Source: Bisporella sp. PMI_857
Taxonomy: Eukaryota > Ascomycota > Leotiomycetes > Helotiales > Helotiaceae
Length of the DNA stretch: 64,000 bases
Direction of reading: 5' to 3'
Assembly: GCA_021307315.1 (NCBI GenBank)
Contig: JAJSPD010000007.1
Location: forward strand, 248,001 to 312,000
The position numbers and the translations under genes were made by a program. Position 1 is the stretch's first letter. Every line of letters starts with the position of its first letter. The notes below the pieces were generated by a model. That model was not told where the DNA came from, searched no databases, and saw nothing but the letters and a program-made list of their open reading frames with translations. Positions 1 through 9,580 of the stretch are shown one piece after another.

Positions 1-2
1 AT

Positions 3-1007
3 CAAGCGATCGGATGCGCAACTTCTGTGAGCAAGGAAGATGTGGATGATCGAGAGATGGACGGTATCATTGGAATTGGTTTTAACAGTGGCAGTAAAAC
101 GCTTGTTGATGGTCTAGCACAGTATCCTTCCGCGACTAAGAGTGCTATGAATTCAAGTAAATATGACTGCCCTTCTTAATCGATCTCCATATCTGACATG
201 AATTTAGTAACATCAAAGGGGGGTGGTTTCTTAGGCCTTTTCAAGACAGACCAGCCTAATGCGCAGAAGACCTTCACCGAGAACGCTTTCCCCCAAATGA
301 AAGAAGGCTTGTTCACGGCAGACATAAAAAAGAATGAAAATAGCAACTACAACTTTGGATACGTAGACCAGGACCGCTTCTCTACCCCGTTGACCTACAT
401 GCCCGTCCGCAGCTGGAATCAATGGATTGTTGAAATTTCTGGTTACACCATCGGAGCTGGTAACTCGAATGACGGTACCAAGAAAGCGCTTATTGGTATG
501 TTTTCTGTTCTATATCCACTATCATAGCAAACAAAGATTCTAATAAGAGCAGATACCGGCACCACAAATATCATGATGCCCCAAGACATGGCTAAAAAGT
601 ACTTCTCCGCCGTGCCTAAATCAAAGACCACCGACTCTAAAAACTGGCTTGTCCCGTGCAATGCCAGCGACGCCGCACTTCCCGACCTCACCATCACGTT
701 CTCGCCCCCAGCTCCCGACAAAGATGCCGCGATCATGCTGCCAGCTGGCAAAGGAGGCGTCAAGCAAGAGAAGTACAACGCTGTGGTCCCTGGGAGTCTA
801 TTGATCGGCAATCTAAGCGGGAAGAATGATGGCATGTGTCAAGCGGGGATTACGGGGAGCGATAAGAGCAACGGGTGGGATCTGATCCTGGGAGACGTGT
901 TTATGATGAGCCAGCTGATTGTGTTTGATATTGGGGATGCGAATGGGAGCAGGAATAAGAATTTTCCCGAGAGAGGACAGGTGGGGTTTGCTCCCAAGCC
1001 GAAATAA
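3..1007 (+). CDS. Aspartic peptidase, pepsin/A1 family, 3' part
   Basis: This is the C-terminal three quarters (about 298 residues) of a pepsin-like aspartic endopeptidase, probably secreted or vacuolar. The 5' end, with the first catalytic Asp and any signal peptide, lies outside the window. I read three exons: 3-156, 208-495 and 553-1007. The 51-nt intron has a CTGAC branch site and the 57-nt intron ends in GCAG; both keep phase. Exon 1 carries DGIIGIGF, the block before the flap-side loop in fungal A1 peptidases. The second catalytic motif DTGTTN is created exactly across the second intron. The C-terminus LILGDVFM...VFDIGD is the usual A1 ending. Family membership is secure; substrate and location are inferred. 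Confidence 0.85.
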
Positions 1008-1733
1008 GTACCGCGGTCTTAAGGAACTTAGGGGGCGCATTAGGGAATAGTCTTTGGAGTTTAGTGGGCATAGGAACCTGGGAGCGGGCGTCTAGTCAAT
1101 AGCGGCATAAAAGGGTTAGGCTACTTTCGGCAAGCATGTATCTTTGCCCTTTGCTCCCTTTGTATGCAACTATATTTTTATTATTTTCTGATGGGTTTCC
1201 GCTCATATTCAAGGATTTGCTGATAATGTACATCAACTCCGACTTTGACAATCCAGCCTACCAGACTATTCCTGAAAGTCTTTTTTGTCTCTTTTTTTTC
1301 CTTTCGGAATTCCTTAGTCATTTTAGCTACCTGAGGCGCTACGCTGATGTATCTATGGTACGACTAATCTACAGAGGGTCACGCGTCTCCACAGGAAGAG
1401 CACCGCTCCAGAACTGAAAAACAAAGCTACACAAAAGGTATAAAAGATCAGAAATAAAAAATAAAAATAAAACTTTATTCTTGACTTCCTAAATGCTGTT
1501 GAAGGAAGCGAGGGGAACGCACGATCTGAAGGATGAAAGGAAGCTTGTGGCTATACCTTCCTTTCTACGAAAATAAACATACGGCAGCCTCTTCAAGACC
1601 GACAAGGCAAATGCAATTGCTATAAAACTTGGTAGTCCCTTGGACTTAGGCTTCCCATTCTCCACAGATCTCCCTGAATCAACAAACTTCCCCAATCAAG
1701 TTTCCGCCCCAATATCCAGCCAATTTTACTACC
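1008..1733. other. Intergenic region
   Basis: No coding region is supported. There is an A-rich stretch around 1440-1475 beginning with a TATAAAAG-like sequence about 295 nt upstream of the next gene, which could be promoter sequence, but nothing else marks it. Confidence 0.4.
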
Positions 1734-2108
1734 ATGCATTTCACTAATGTTTTCATCATTTCCTTCCTGGGTTACCTTTCCACCACTCCCGCCACCGCAT
1801 ATCCTGGCCCGGGATCCCAGTCTCTCCATCTCAGATCTCCGCTATGCAGCCTTTCATCTGTCCCAGCAAAGATCCAGCAACTCGAGAAAGTTAAGAAGAA
1901 CATCGCAGAAGTCAAGTCAAACCTAGCGATAGCATGCTCTGCTGTAGCAGCAGGGAAGCCAGCGGAGCATTGCCATCAGGGGGCCAATGTGGACGTAGCT
2001 TCGGAATTGGTCCAGATGATTTCAGCCCAGAGATCGTATGAAGCGAATAAGAAGGTAATTGATACCGCGTCCGCCGCTATGTGTAAGATTATGAATTTGC
2101 GGGGTTAG
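1734..2108 (+). CDS. Small secreted protein with flagellar rod/hook-like C-terminus
   Basis: Intronless, 124 residues, ATG in a good context (TACC-ATG). Residues 1-22 look like a signal peptide (hydrophobic core FIISFLGYL, small residues at TATA). The mature part has four Cys (38, 68, 80, 117), an amphipathic, possibly coiled helix around 43-65 rich in Lys/Glu/Gln, and a last third (about 83-124) that reads like the C-terminal helix of bacterial FlgE/FlgG/FlgC (Flg_bbr_C type), centred on LVQMISAQRSYEANKKVIDT. In bacteria that helix packs in the rod/hook core. A fungal secreted protein has no known use for it, so function is open. Horizontal acquisition, chance convergence and molecular mimicry are all possible. 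The gene call itself is good; the homology is from memory of the family and not aligned. Confidence 0.7.
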   Translation: MHFTNVFIISFLGYLSTTPATAYPGPGSQSLHLRSPLCSLSSVPAKIQQLEKVKKNIAEVKSNLAIACSAVAAGKPAEHCHQGANVDVASELVQMISAQRSYEANKKVIDTASAAMCKIMNLRG

Positions 2109-2921
2109 GATTAGGGCATTTTTTGGATTGTTTGCGGGCTGGTTCAAGCGCGATTAAAAATGCATTTTTTTGTTTTGATCTCTGTTAAAAAAGTTAAATG
2201 AACTAACTGTATTGATCAGTGAGGCTTGTAATAAACTGTGAAAATCAATAGCAGTGAGATACACAACTTCGCTTCTGTGCCCTTTTCTGTAGCTTATCCC
2301 ATTTTGCTTCTGAATAATAGTAACTATGTGTCGGCTCTCACAGAAGCTTAATTTTTACTCTATTTCAATACGTCTTTTCTTTCTTTTATGCCGGTTGTGA
2401 TTAGTTTTTTTTTTTGTAATCTTCGCGAAATGTCCGGGCTTGCGAATTGCGAAAAATATATTTGGCCGTTGACTAAGTTAGCTCATTGTCTGACAGAAAA
2501 TCCCGGTAGTTGTATACTACCTCTTTTCCAAAGTGTTATTGGCGGTGTGCTCGATTATGTCTTGTACTGTCTGGCATAAGTTTCTACACTTACGCCGTGT
2601 CCATTCCGCCGTGCTCATTCCGCTCTTTTGATGCGGTTATTCCGAAGAGTCTGCCGGATCGACAGTCTTGGCAGGGGTGAGTGCTACCCCGCGGTTCAGC
2701 ACCCCGCATCTGCCATTGTATCCCCCCGAGATGTATTGTGGCTGTTTTAGTTTCGGTCTTCGGTGTCGATATTGCGTCTTGCGTGCGATATACTTGGGTC
2801 AGGGCTTACTCGGTTTTGATTTATTGTACTTGATGATTCTTTGAAAGTCCACCCCTTGTTACATCCCTCAAAAGACCATATTCTACATAGAAGGTCTGCG
2901 CTCCTGTCTTACATATAGTAA
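2109..2921. other. Intergenic region
   Basis: Small open frames here have no signal peptide, conserved motif or fungal codon look. A poly-T tract lies near 2406-2415. Nothing supported. Confidence 0.4.
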
Positions 2922-2930
2922 ATGCTCGAC

Positions 2931-4240
2931 ATGGCCGATCAAGACCCTGTTCATATCATTATCATCGGCGCAGGTCTAGCCGGCCTAGCTACCGCTGTAG
3001 CAATCAAGACCGCGAATCCATCTCATGCAGTCACCATCCTCGAAACTACAAAATCGCTCTCTGAAATAGGTGCTGGCCTTCAACTGACCCCAAATGGCAC
3101 GCGTCTCCTCAAGAAATGGGAATCTATGACCTTCTAGTCCCAAAAGGGACACATCACGAAGCCATGACCGTACGGAGATACGACGGCTCAAAGATCTTGA
3201 ACCATATCCATGATTTCCAGAACTTGATCTTGAAGAAATATAAATCGCCGTTTATGGGCATGCATCGTGTGGACTTCCAGCGTGCGCTAGCGGACAAATG
3301 TGAAGAGTTGGGAGTTGTACTGCGGCTGGGGTGTAGGGTTGTGGATGTTGACATCGAAAGTGTGTTTGTAAAGCTGGAGGGTGGAGAGGTGGTGGATGGA
3401 GATGTGATTGTTAGCGCGGATGGCTTGTGGAGTTTAGCTCGCAGTGTGTTTTTAAAAACGCCTAGTCCGCCATTGCCAACCGGCGATCTGGCGTATAGGA
3501 TTGTTATCGGTGTAGATGACTTATCAGGGGATGATGCAGAGGAGTTAACGGAGTTTCTTAGGAGAAAGGAGACGAATTTTTGGGTAGGCCCAGAAACGCA
3601 CGTTGCGGGGTATGCGGTTCGTGATGGGACTCAGTATAATATTGTTCTGCTCTGTCCGGATAATTTGCCAGAGGGCATCAGCAAGCTGGATGGTGATTTG
3701 GTTGAGATGATGGGACGTTTTGATGGCTGGGATCCGATTTTGCGCAAGTTTCTAGGGCAAGTGAAGAGAGTCCAGAAGTGGAAGCTCATGCATCTGGATC
3801 CGCTCCCGGAATGGACCAACAAGGAAGGTACTTTTGTGATGGTTGGTGATGCTTGTCATCCTATGCTACCATATCTAGCGCAAGGTGCAAATTCCGCTTG
3901 CGAGGATGCTGCGGTTCTTGGGTTCTTGCTTGGCCAGGTCAGGTCGTCCACCGTGGAAGGGAAGCAGAGAATGCTGCAGAAAGTGCTTCCCTTGTATGAA
4001 AAGCTGAGAAAAACCAGAGGAGAAGGTATCGTAAGGGCAACATGGGATCAGAGGGAGGATTTCCATATGCCGGATGGCGAGAAGCAGATTGCGAGAGATA
4101 AGAGATGGGCAGAAGGAGAACCTACTCGATATACCTCATCAAAAGTTGGAGATTGGCTTTTTGAATATGACGCTTATAAGGAGGTAGAGGACGTTTGGGC
4201 GAGAGAGAAAGGGGACGACGAGGGAAGCAGTGTGAGCTAA
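2931..4240 (+). pseudogene. FAD-dependent monooxygenase (salicylate hydroxylase type), one frameshift
   Basis: The protein would use FAD and NAD(P)H to hydroxylate an aromatic or polyketide-like substrate. The Rossmann GxGxxG (IIIIGAGLAGLA) is at residues 8-19 and SEIGAGLQLTPNGTRLLKKW follows. The frame then closes. The rest (GIYDLLVPKG..., MHRVDFQRAL, SADGLWS, VMVGDACHPMLPYLAQGANS with the second FAD motif GD) continues from 3116 in another frame. The two halves meet without gap at an AAATGGGAATC run; one extra G would rejoin them, so this is a 1-nt loss or a sequencing error. A 44-nt GT...AG stretch (3070-3113, with CTGAC) would also restore frame but deletes the conserved GAGLQLTPN block, so I consider it a decoy. 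ATG at 2922 is an alternative start. About 437 residues if joined, normal for the family. Confidence 0.75.
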
Positions 4241-4761
4241 ACATGAGACTTAAGAGCATTATCTAGCAATGAATTTGGTAGCACTGGCTAAGCACATTGA
4301 TGTTCGACCCTGATAATACTTTGTACTGGCCTAAAATATTAGCAGTGGGGAACTATTTGTCAAGGGTCAATAATCCTGGACTCGTAAGTAAGTAAGTGAA
4401 ACCCCCTCTCCGCCACAAAAACCCCGCTGCTAACAATTTGGCCCTGTACAAAGTAGATGGAGGCGGGGGAAGGAGATTTGTGTTCAAAAGATCATTCCGG
4501 TCAATCACGTGACAACCCCCATTTTGATATCCGTGTTTGGAAGATTGCCGGTACTTTTAACCTTATGTTGCCCTTTTCAATGCCGCCCAAGACTGCCGGG
4601 CGGGCTCAAGGACTATAGGGGCTTGCTACAGCACGTGTAGCCAATGGCCAAGAAGCACTAGTAAATGGCGGCGGCCAGAATATGGGGTACATGCACGGCA
4701 TGGAATGTCAAATGTATGCCTTCCGCAATAATAGGGTCAATATCCCATAGTCAGGAAGAGG
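4241..4761. other. Intergenic region upstream of the esterase
   Basis: No gene is seen. It contains a GC-rich AGGCGGGGG element near 4450 that fits the loose fungal CreA consensus SYGGRG, which would suit a carbon-regulated hydrolase; one match alone is weak. Confidence 0.3.
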
Positions 4762-4767
4762 TATAAA
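4762..4767 (+). promoter_or_regulatory. TATA box candidate for the tannase/feruloyl esterase gene
   Basis: TATAAA lies 106 nt upstream of the chosen ATG at 4873, followed by a pyrimidine-rich stretch (CTTTTTTCCCCTCC) typical of fungal transcription start regions. Confidence 0.4.
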
Positions 4768-4872
4768 GCATGTTAAAGAGCTTCTTTTTTCCCCTCCAGT
4801 GGTCTAGAGGCTTAGAGGTCAGTGAACTTATCTACCTTGCTAAGTCCTCCATTGTGTTTCCTCAACCCCATC

Positions 4873-6513
4873 ATGTTGACACCTAGTCGCTCAGTTCTCA
4901 CAGCGGCTGCTGCTGTCGCCAGTTGTTTGTCGCAGCCTACAACCACCAAGCCTGCAATCGCTAAGCCTACAACTACCACGGCTACTTTTGACCAGAAATG
5001 CGCCAAACTTGCGACCCAGCTATCTATCGAGAATCTCACTGTCTCCGCCGCTGATTTCATCACCGCTGGAACCAACCTGACTCTCTCCGGCGTTGACCCG
5101 TCTTGTCTAGGGTTCGGGTCAACAACGTACCAGATCGTGTCCGCTAATGTTTGCCGGCTAACAGCGACTGTCGCCACCTCGTCACGCTCCGGCTTCGAAT
5201 TTGAGGTCTGGCTGCCGCAGAACTGGAGCGGGCGATTCCTATCGACTGGAAATGGCGGCATCGGAGGTTGCATACAATACCCGGACCTTGACTATGGAAT
5301 CTCACAGGGATTCGCCGCCACGGCCACGAACAATGGACATGCAGGTCAGAGTCTCGTCACCGCCTTGAACAATCCCGACGTGACCATAGACTATGCCTGG
5401 CGCGCCATCTACACCTCTGCTACCCTCGGCAAGCAGATCGTCGATGGCTTCTACAAAAAGCCCCATGACAAGGCTTACTATCTTGGTTGCTCCACAGGTG
5501 GCCGCCAAGGGTTCAAGCTGGCTCAGGACTTTCCCGACATCTTTGATGGTATCGTAGCTGGCGCCCCAGCCTTTGACTTTAACAGATTGCAATCGTGGAG
5601 CGGCTGGTTTCACGGTGCTATTGCCGCCGCCGGCTCAGATGGATACCCTCCACCAGCGACGTTCGCCGCCATCGACGCCGAGCTACTGGCGCAGTGCGAT
5701 GAGCTTGACGGCGTCGCTGACGGCATTATTGAGGAGCCGTCCCTCTGCAACTTTCGACCCGAGGCGCTCATCTGCGCCCCAGGTACCAACAGCCCCTGCA
5801 TCACAGGCAAACAAGCGGAGACGGTCCGCACGGTGCTATCCGACCTCCACGGCGTCAACGGCACGCTTGTCTACCCGCGCATGCAGCCCACCCTAGGTAT
5901 CGTCGCATCTATTTTCTATGTCTATGGCCTGGCGCCGTTTCTCTTCTCGGACCACTGGTTTCGCTTCGTCGTTTACAACGACACTAGTCTTGACACGTCC
6001 GTTGTCACGCCCGAGCAAATGGCCTTCGCCATTGCGCTCAACCCAGGCAACTCAGAGACCTGGAGCGGTGACCTGTCTGGCGTTGCCAACCGTGGTGCCA
6101 AGATCTTGCACTACCACGGCCAGGCGGACAACATCATCACTTCAGCCAACTCGAATCGGTACTACGATCACGTCTCACGCACTATGAACCTGCCATCAGG
6201 TGCCCTCGATAACTTCTACCGCTTCTTCCGCATCAGCGGTATGGGCCACTGTAGCGGAGGCGATGGTGCTGCTTTCATTGGCAACGTCGAGGGCAATACG
6301 GCCAGCCTTGATCCCAATGAGAATGTTCTGACCGCCATGGTCCGCTGGGTTGAGGAAGGCATTGCGCCAGATACCATCACCGGCACACGCTACGTTAATG
6401 GAACGCAAGCCCTCGGCATCGACTACAAGAGAGCTCATTGCCGTTACCCCCTCCGCAACGTGTACTCAGGAAAGGGGGACGTGAAGCATCCCGCCAGCTG
6501 GAAGTGCATCTAA
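4873..6513 (+). CDS. Tannase / feruloyl esterase family protein
   Basis: A single-exon, 546-residue secreted serine esterase of the tannase/feruloyl esterase family (FaeB/tannase type), which releases hydroxycinnamic or gallic acid from plant material. I start at ATG 4873, which gives a signal peptide (VLTAAAAVASCLS); an upstream in-frame GTG is not a credible start. The nucleophile is in GCSTGGRQG (Ser207, with Cys206), the acid in HGQADN (Asp419) and the base in GMGHCSGG (His459, next to Cys460). That Cys-Ser/His-Cys arrangement is the hallmark disulfide-linked CS-D-HC triad. DELDGVADGIIEEP resembles the calcium site of the lid domain. Even, GC-rich coding sequence and family-typical length argue for a functional gene. 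Exact substrate cannot be told. Confidence 0.92.
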   Translation: MLTPSRSVLTAAAAVASCLSQPTTTKPAIAKPTTTTATFDQKCAKLATQLSIENLTVSAADFITAGTNLTLSGVDPSCLGFGSTTYQIVSANVCRLTATVATSSRSGFEFEVWLPQNWSGRFLSTGNGGIGGCIQYPDLDYGISQGFAATATNNGHAGQSLVTALNNPDVTIDYAWRAIYTSATLGKQIVDGFYKKPHDKAYYLGCSTGGRQGFKLAQDFPDIFDGIVAGAPAFDFNRLQSWSGWFHGAIAAAGSDGYPPPATFAAIDAELLAQCDELDGVADGIIEEPSLCNFRPEALICAPGTNSPCITGKQAETVRTVLSDLHGVNGTLVYPRMQPTLGIVASIFYVYGLAPFLFSDHWFRFVVYNDTSLDTSVVTPEQMAFAIALNPGNSETWSGDLSGVANRGAKILHYHGQADNIITSANSNRYYDHVSRTMNLPSGALDNFYRFFRISGMGHCSGGDGAAFIGNVEGNTASLDPNENVLTAMVRWVEEGIAPDTITGTRYVNGTQALGIDYKRAHCRYPLRNVYSGKGDVKHPASWKCI

Positions 6514-7760
6514 AGGGCAGTGCTGTAGGGAGCTGGGACGAAGTCTACTCGTCTATTGGGGGTAATATTTGTTGTGAATATTAATAATGTTTTAAGTAGT
6601 GATATATATTTGCTATACGAAATAGGTGTGATTATTCAAGCCTTCGTCTTAAAACTTCCGCCAACCTAGTCGCCGTTGAGGCAAATCTGGGCGGGGTCTC
6701 GTACACTACGCAAGGTATGAACTGTGTATCATTTCACATTTGCTTTTTGTACTTGCTGCAAGAGCCTGCAATTAGGCATAGCCGCTCTAGCTTTATATAT
6801 ATGAATTCGAACGCGTCGACTGATCTTTGTGAATACTAAGCACGCTCTTCCTATCTATCCTAACAAACTATCAGACCCATACACTGACCCACGCTCACGG
6901 GTAGTGTAAGACCTATGTTTGAATACATATACATAGGAGTGCAAATTTTGAAAATGGGCCATTCAGGTCAGATTGGGAATGGATTAAGAAACCGGGAGCA
7001 AACCACGATGTCTGTTCCCCTATAAGAGGAGTCCCATCTCAAAACCCGCATTTGATGCTTGATCTCTCTTTTCCTCTCTTTTCCTTTTGTTCTTCATGGG
7101 AGGCAGAGCACCAGTACCCTGCGGAGCGTGATGTCTCCGGAACCAAGGCCATCTAAACGCTGAGGGTAATGAGCCACGATGAAACAAGGCCGTTAGTTCT
7201 AGCCGACGCACACTTTGCTCCTATCAACGGAGTCTCCCCATGTTTTGTATGTACGTGAGCCGATTCATAGGGTTTGTCCGCCATGGGGATTGACCATGGG
7301 GATTGAGATCCGACATTCCAGTCTTGGCATGTGAAGTCTCAGGCAAAATTCATTCAGCCTAACATACATAGGCGCATCAGGTGCCAACGTCAGCGATGAA
7401 ACTTCTTATTTAAAGTGAGCAGTCTGAATTTTTCGTGATCCCACCACTCACAGTACTGGACTACGGTCAGGCTTCTCCACAAACATCGTTACATTTCTGT
7501 GTCGCACTCGGAAGCCGGCTGGAGGATTGACAATGCTTTCTTTCTAGGGGCACAATAGATTAGATGCTATCACGAGTCGCGCAATCTCCCTCTTTAAGAG
7601 ATGTGGCAATACTCCGTGAACCAACAAGTCGGGATGGGTTTGGCTATAAGAAGCATCCACAATTCGCACGGCGATCTACCCGGAGACACAATCGCCTCGT
7701 AAGCTTTTTGTAGGACTTCCCCCAAGCGCTCAGCCTCACTATACTGTCCGTCTCGGAAAT
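6514..7760. other. Long intergenic region
   Basis: 1.25 kb without a supportable gene. It contains a perfect 13-nt tandem duplication (7281-7306). The remainder is probably promoter and 3' flank of the two secreted-protein genes. Confidence 0.4.
7281..7306. repeat. 13-nt tandem duplication
   Basis: Two perfect head-to-tail copies of CCATGGGGATTGA. Confidence 0.8.
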
Positions 7761-8208
7761 ATGCGCTTCTCAGACGCCATCCTAGCTATAGGTATCTCAG
7801 CCGCCGGCGTGATTGCTGACTGCACATTCCCCTACTGCTACGCCCTCTCCTCGAAATCCTACTTCTATGCCTGCGAATCCACTGACGACTGCCTGTCCAT
7901 CAACCGCACTGAGTGCATCAAGGGCCTTGAAAGCCCAACGCCATCCGGCACTGTTTGCTTTCCCTGGAGCGGAATGGGCATAGCTAATACGACTTATGTG
8001 ACCGTAAGTCCTGTGATGGGTACAGACGATGCGGGAAATGGAAACTAATATGAAGCAGCCAACTTGCATTTATCCATACTGCTTTAATGTGAATGGATAC
8101 TATACTTACGGGTGTGACACCGATGCGGATTGTCAAGCTGTGGAGAAGATTCACTGCGCCATTGGGGATTTGTATAAGATTGGGTTTCTGAGCGGACGGT
8201 GTTATTGA
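7761..8208 (+). CDS. Secreted cysteine-rich protein with two tandem repeats
   Basis: Two exons, 7761-8003 and 8059-8208 (55-nt intron, CTAAT branch, GCAG acceptor), encode 130 residues. Residues 1-19 are a signal peptide. The mature protein is two copies of one module, each with six Cys: C-x4-C-x10/11-C-x5-C-x7-C-x13/14-C. Copy 1 begins DCTFPYC, copy 2 TCIYPYC, with matching acidic C-x5-C loops (ESTDD, DTDAD). The intron lies exactly between the copies at phase 0, as expected from exon duplication. Size, Cys content and secretion fit an effector-like protein. I do not recognise a named family. Confidence 0.8.
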
Positions 8209-8311
8209 TCGGACTTCCAATAAAATAACATGTCAAGAGAGAGAGACTTGTATAGGATTCAATATACGTTAGGAAGAACTTTTGACGTGACTCAATTTCT
8301 AAACGTACCAA

Positions 8312-9309
8312 CTATTTCTCCGCCAAGAGCTCCTTCATCTTTGCAAATTCACTACCCATCCAAGCCTGTATAGCCAGAACATCCATCCCACAGTTTACGA
8401 ACTCAAACCCCTGCTTCGCTCTCTGAGCCGCAATCTCCCCGCTTAATCCAAAATGCCCAGAAAACTTCCCCGCATCTTTCGCCGCCTTGAGAATTTTCGC
8501 CGTGGCTACTTGGACTTCTTCAATTTTGGCGTGGTCCAAAGCGAAATAGCCTAGTGATGCCGCCAGATCGTTGGGGCCAATGAAAAGCGCATCTGGTGCT
8601 CTGTGAGTAGGGGTTGGGGGAATAGGAACAGGGTATATACCGATGCCATCCGTCTTTGCGATGTCCTCGACATTTTCAACGCCAAGCCGTGTCTCAATCT
8701 GGACGATGACGAGGATGTTGTCGTTTGAGTTTGTGAGGTAATCACGCCCATTCTGCTCGAAGAGGGCTGGAGCAAACATCGCTCCTGCGCCTCTGAACCC
8801 TTTGGGCCATTGAGCGGAGGGGTATTTCATAGCATTAACTATTGCAACCGCTTGCTCCTATGATCAGTGGTTAGCTCGAGGATAGATGATAGAAGGGATG
8901 AGCTCCGAACTTTGGTCTCGCACATCGGAATCATAATTCCGTGAGCCCCAGCATCAAGTGCTCGCTTTATCATCCATGCTTCGTTCGCAGGTACTCGTAC
9001 GATGGGCGATGCTCCTGCTGATGCAATAGCTCCTACTGCCAAGTACATTTCATTGTCCGAGATGTTGCCATGTTCGCAATCCACCAGCACCCACTTTCAA
9101 TAAAGTCAACATTTCTGAATATGCGAATGTTAAAATTTTTCACTTACATCAAATCCAAGACCAGCAACGGTCTTGGCCAAGGTGTACCCAGGGAAGTCTA
9201 TCCACTGACCAACGGAAGGCTGGCCACCGGCTTGAGCTCGCTCCAGGGAGGCTCGTAAGCGGGTTTTACCCGTGTTGGAGACAATGGCGGTTCTCAGTTC
9301 TGAAGACAT
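8312..9309 (-). CDS. HpcH/HpaI aldolase/citrate lyase family protein
   Basis: Probable class II pyruvate aldolase of the HpcH/HpaI family (2-keto-3-deoxy or 4-hydroxy-2-oxo acid aldolase). Exons, in gene order: 9309-9148, 9093-8911, 8857-8312. The 54-nt and 53-nt introns preserve phase; the second has an unusual GTTCGG donor. Seen motifs: VGQWIDFPG at the start, WVLVDCEHGN (metal-site and catalytic region), AGAHGIMIPM, IVQIETRLG with the metal-binding Glu, and ALFIGPNDLAASLG. A further 42-nt GT...AG segment (8599-8640) interrupts the conserved TDGI-APDALFIG; it is in frame and would add 14 residues if retained. The protein is therefore 296 residues, or 282 if it is an intron. The downstream neighbour on the same strand is a DLH-SnoaL protein. 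Confidence 0.88.
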
Positions 9310-9580
9310 GATTGCGGGTAAAATTTGTTAGGGAATTTTTTGAGATTAATGGAAAGCTATCCAATGTATGATGTTCGACAAATTGAGGAACAAAACGACA
9401 ACCGATCCCACTCTTGGACATCCCTAAAGACGGAACCAATTGATTCACTGCCGGAGGTCCACAAATCCTGATATAATTTTCATGATTCAGCACAAGAGTG
9501 TACATGGGCTGTAGCTCAATTGATGGCACACGTTGATCTTGAAATTTGTTCGTAAATGGTATTCCCAAAAGGAGACTTCG

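Noticed and set aside
443..835. 130-codon open frame on the minus strand
   Set aside because: Antisense shadow of the aspartic peptidase exons, whose catalytic DTG and conserved end are in the plus frame.
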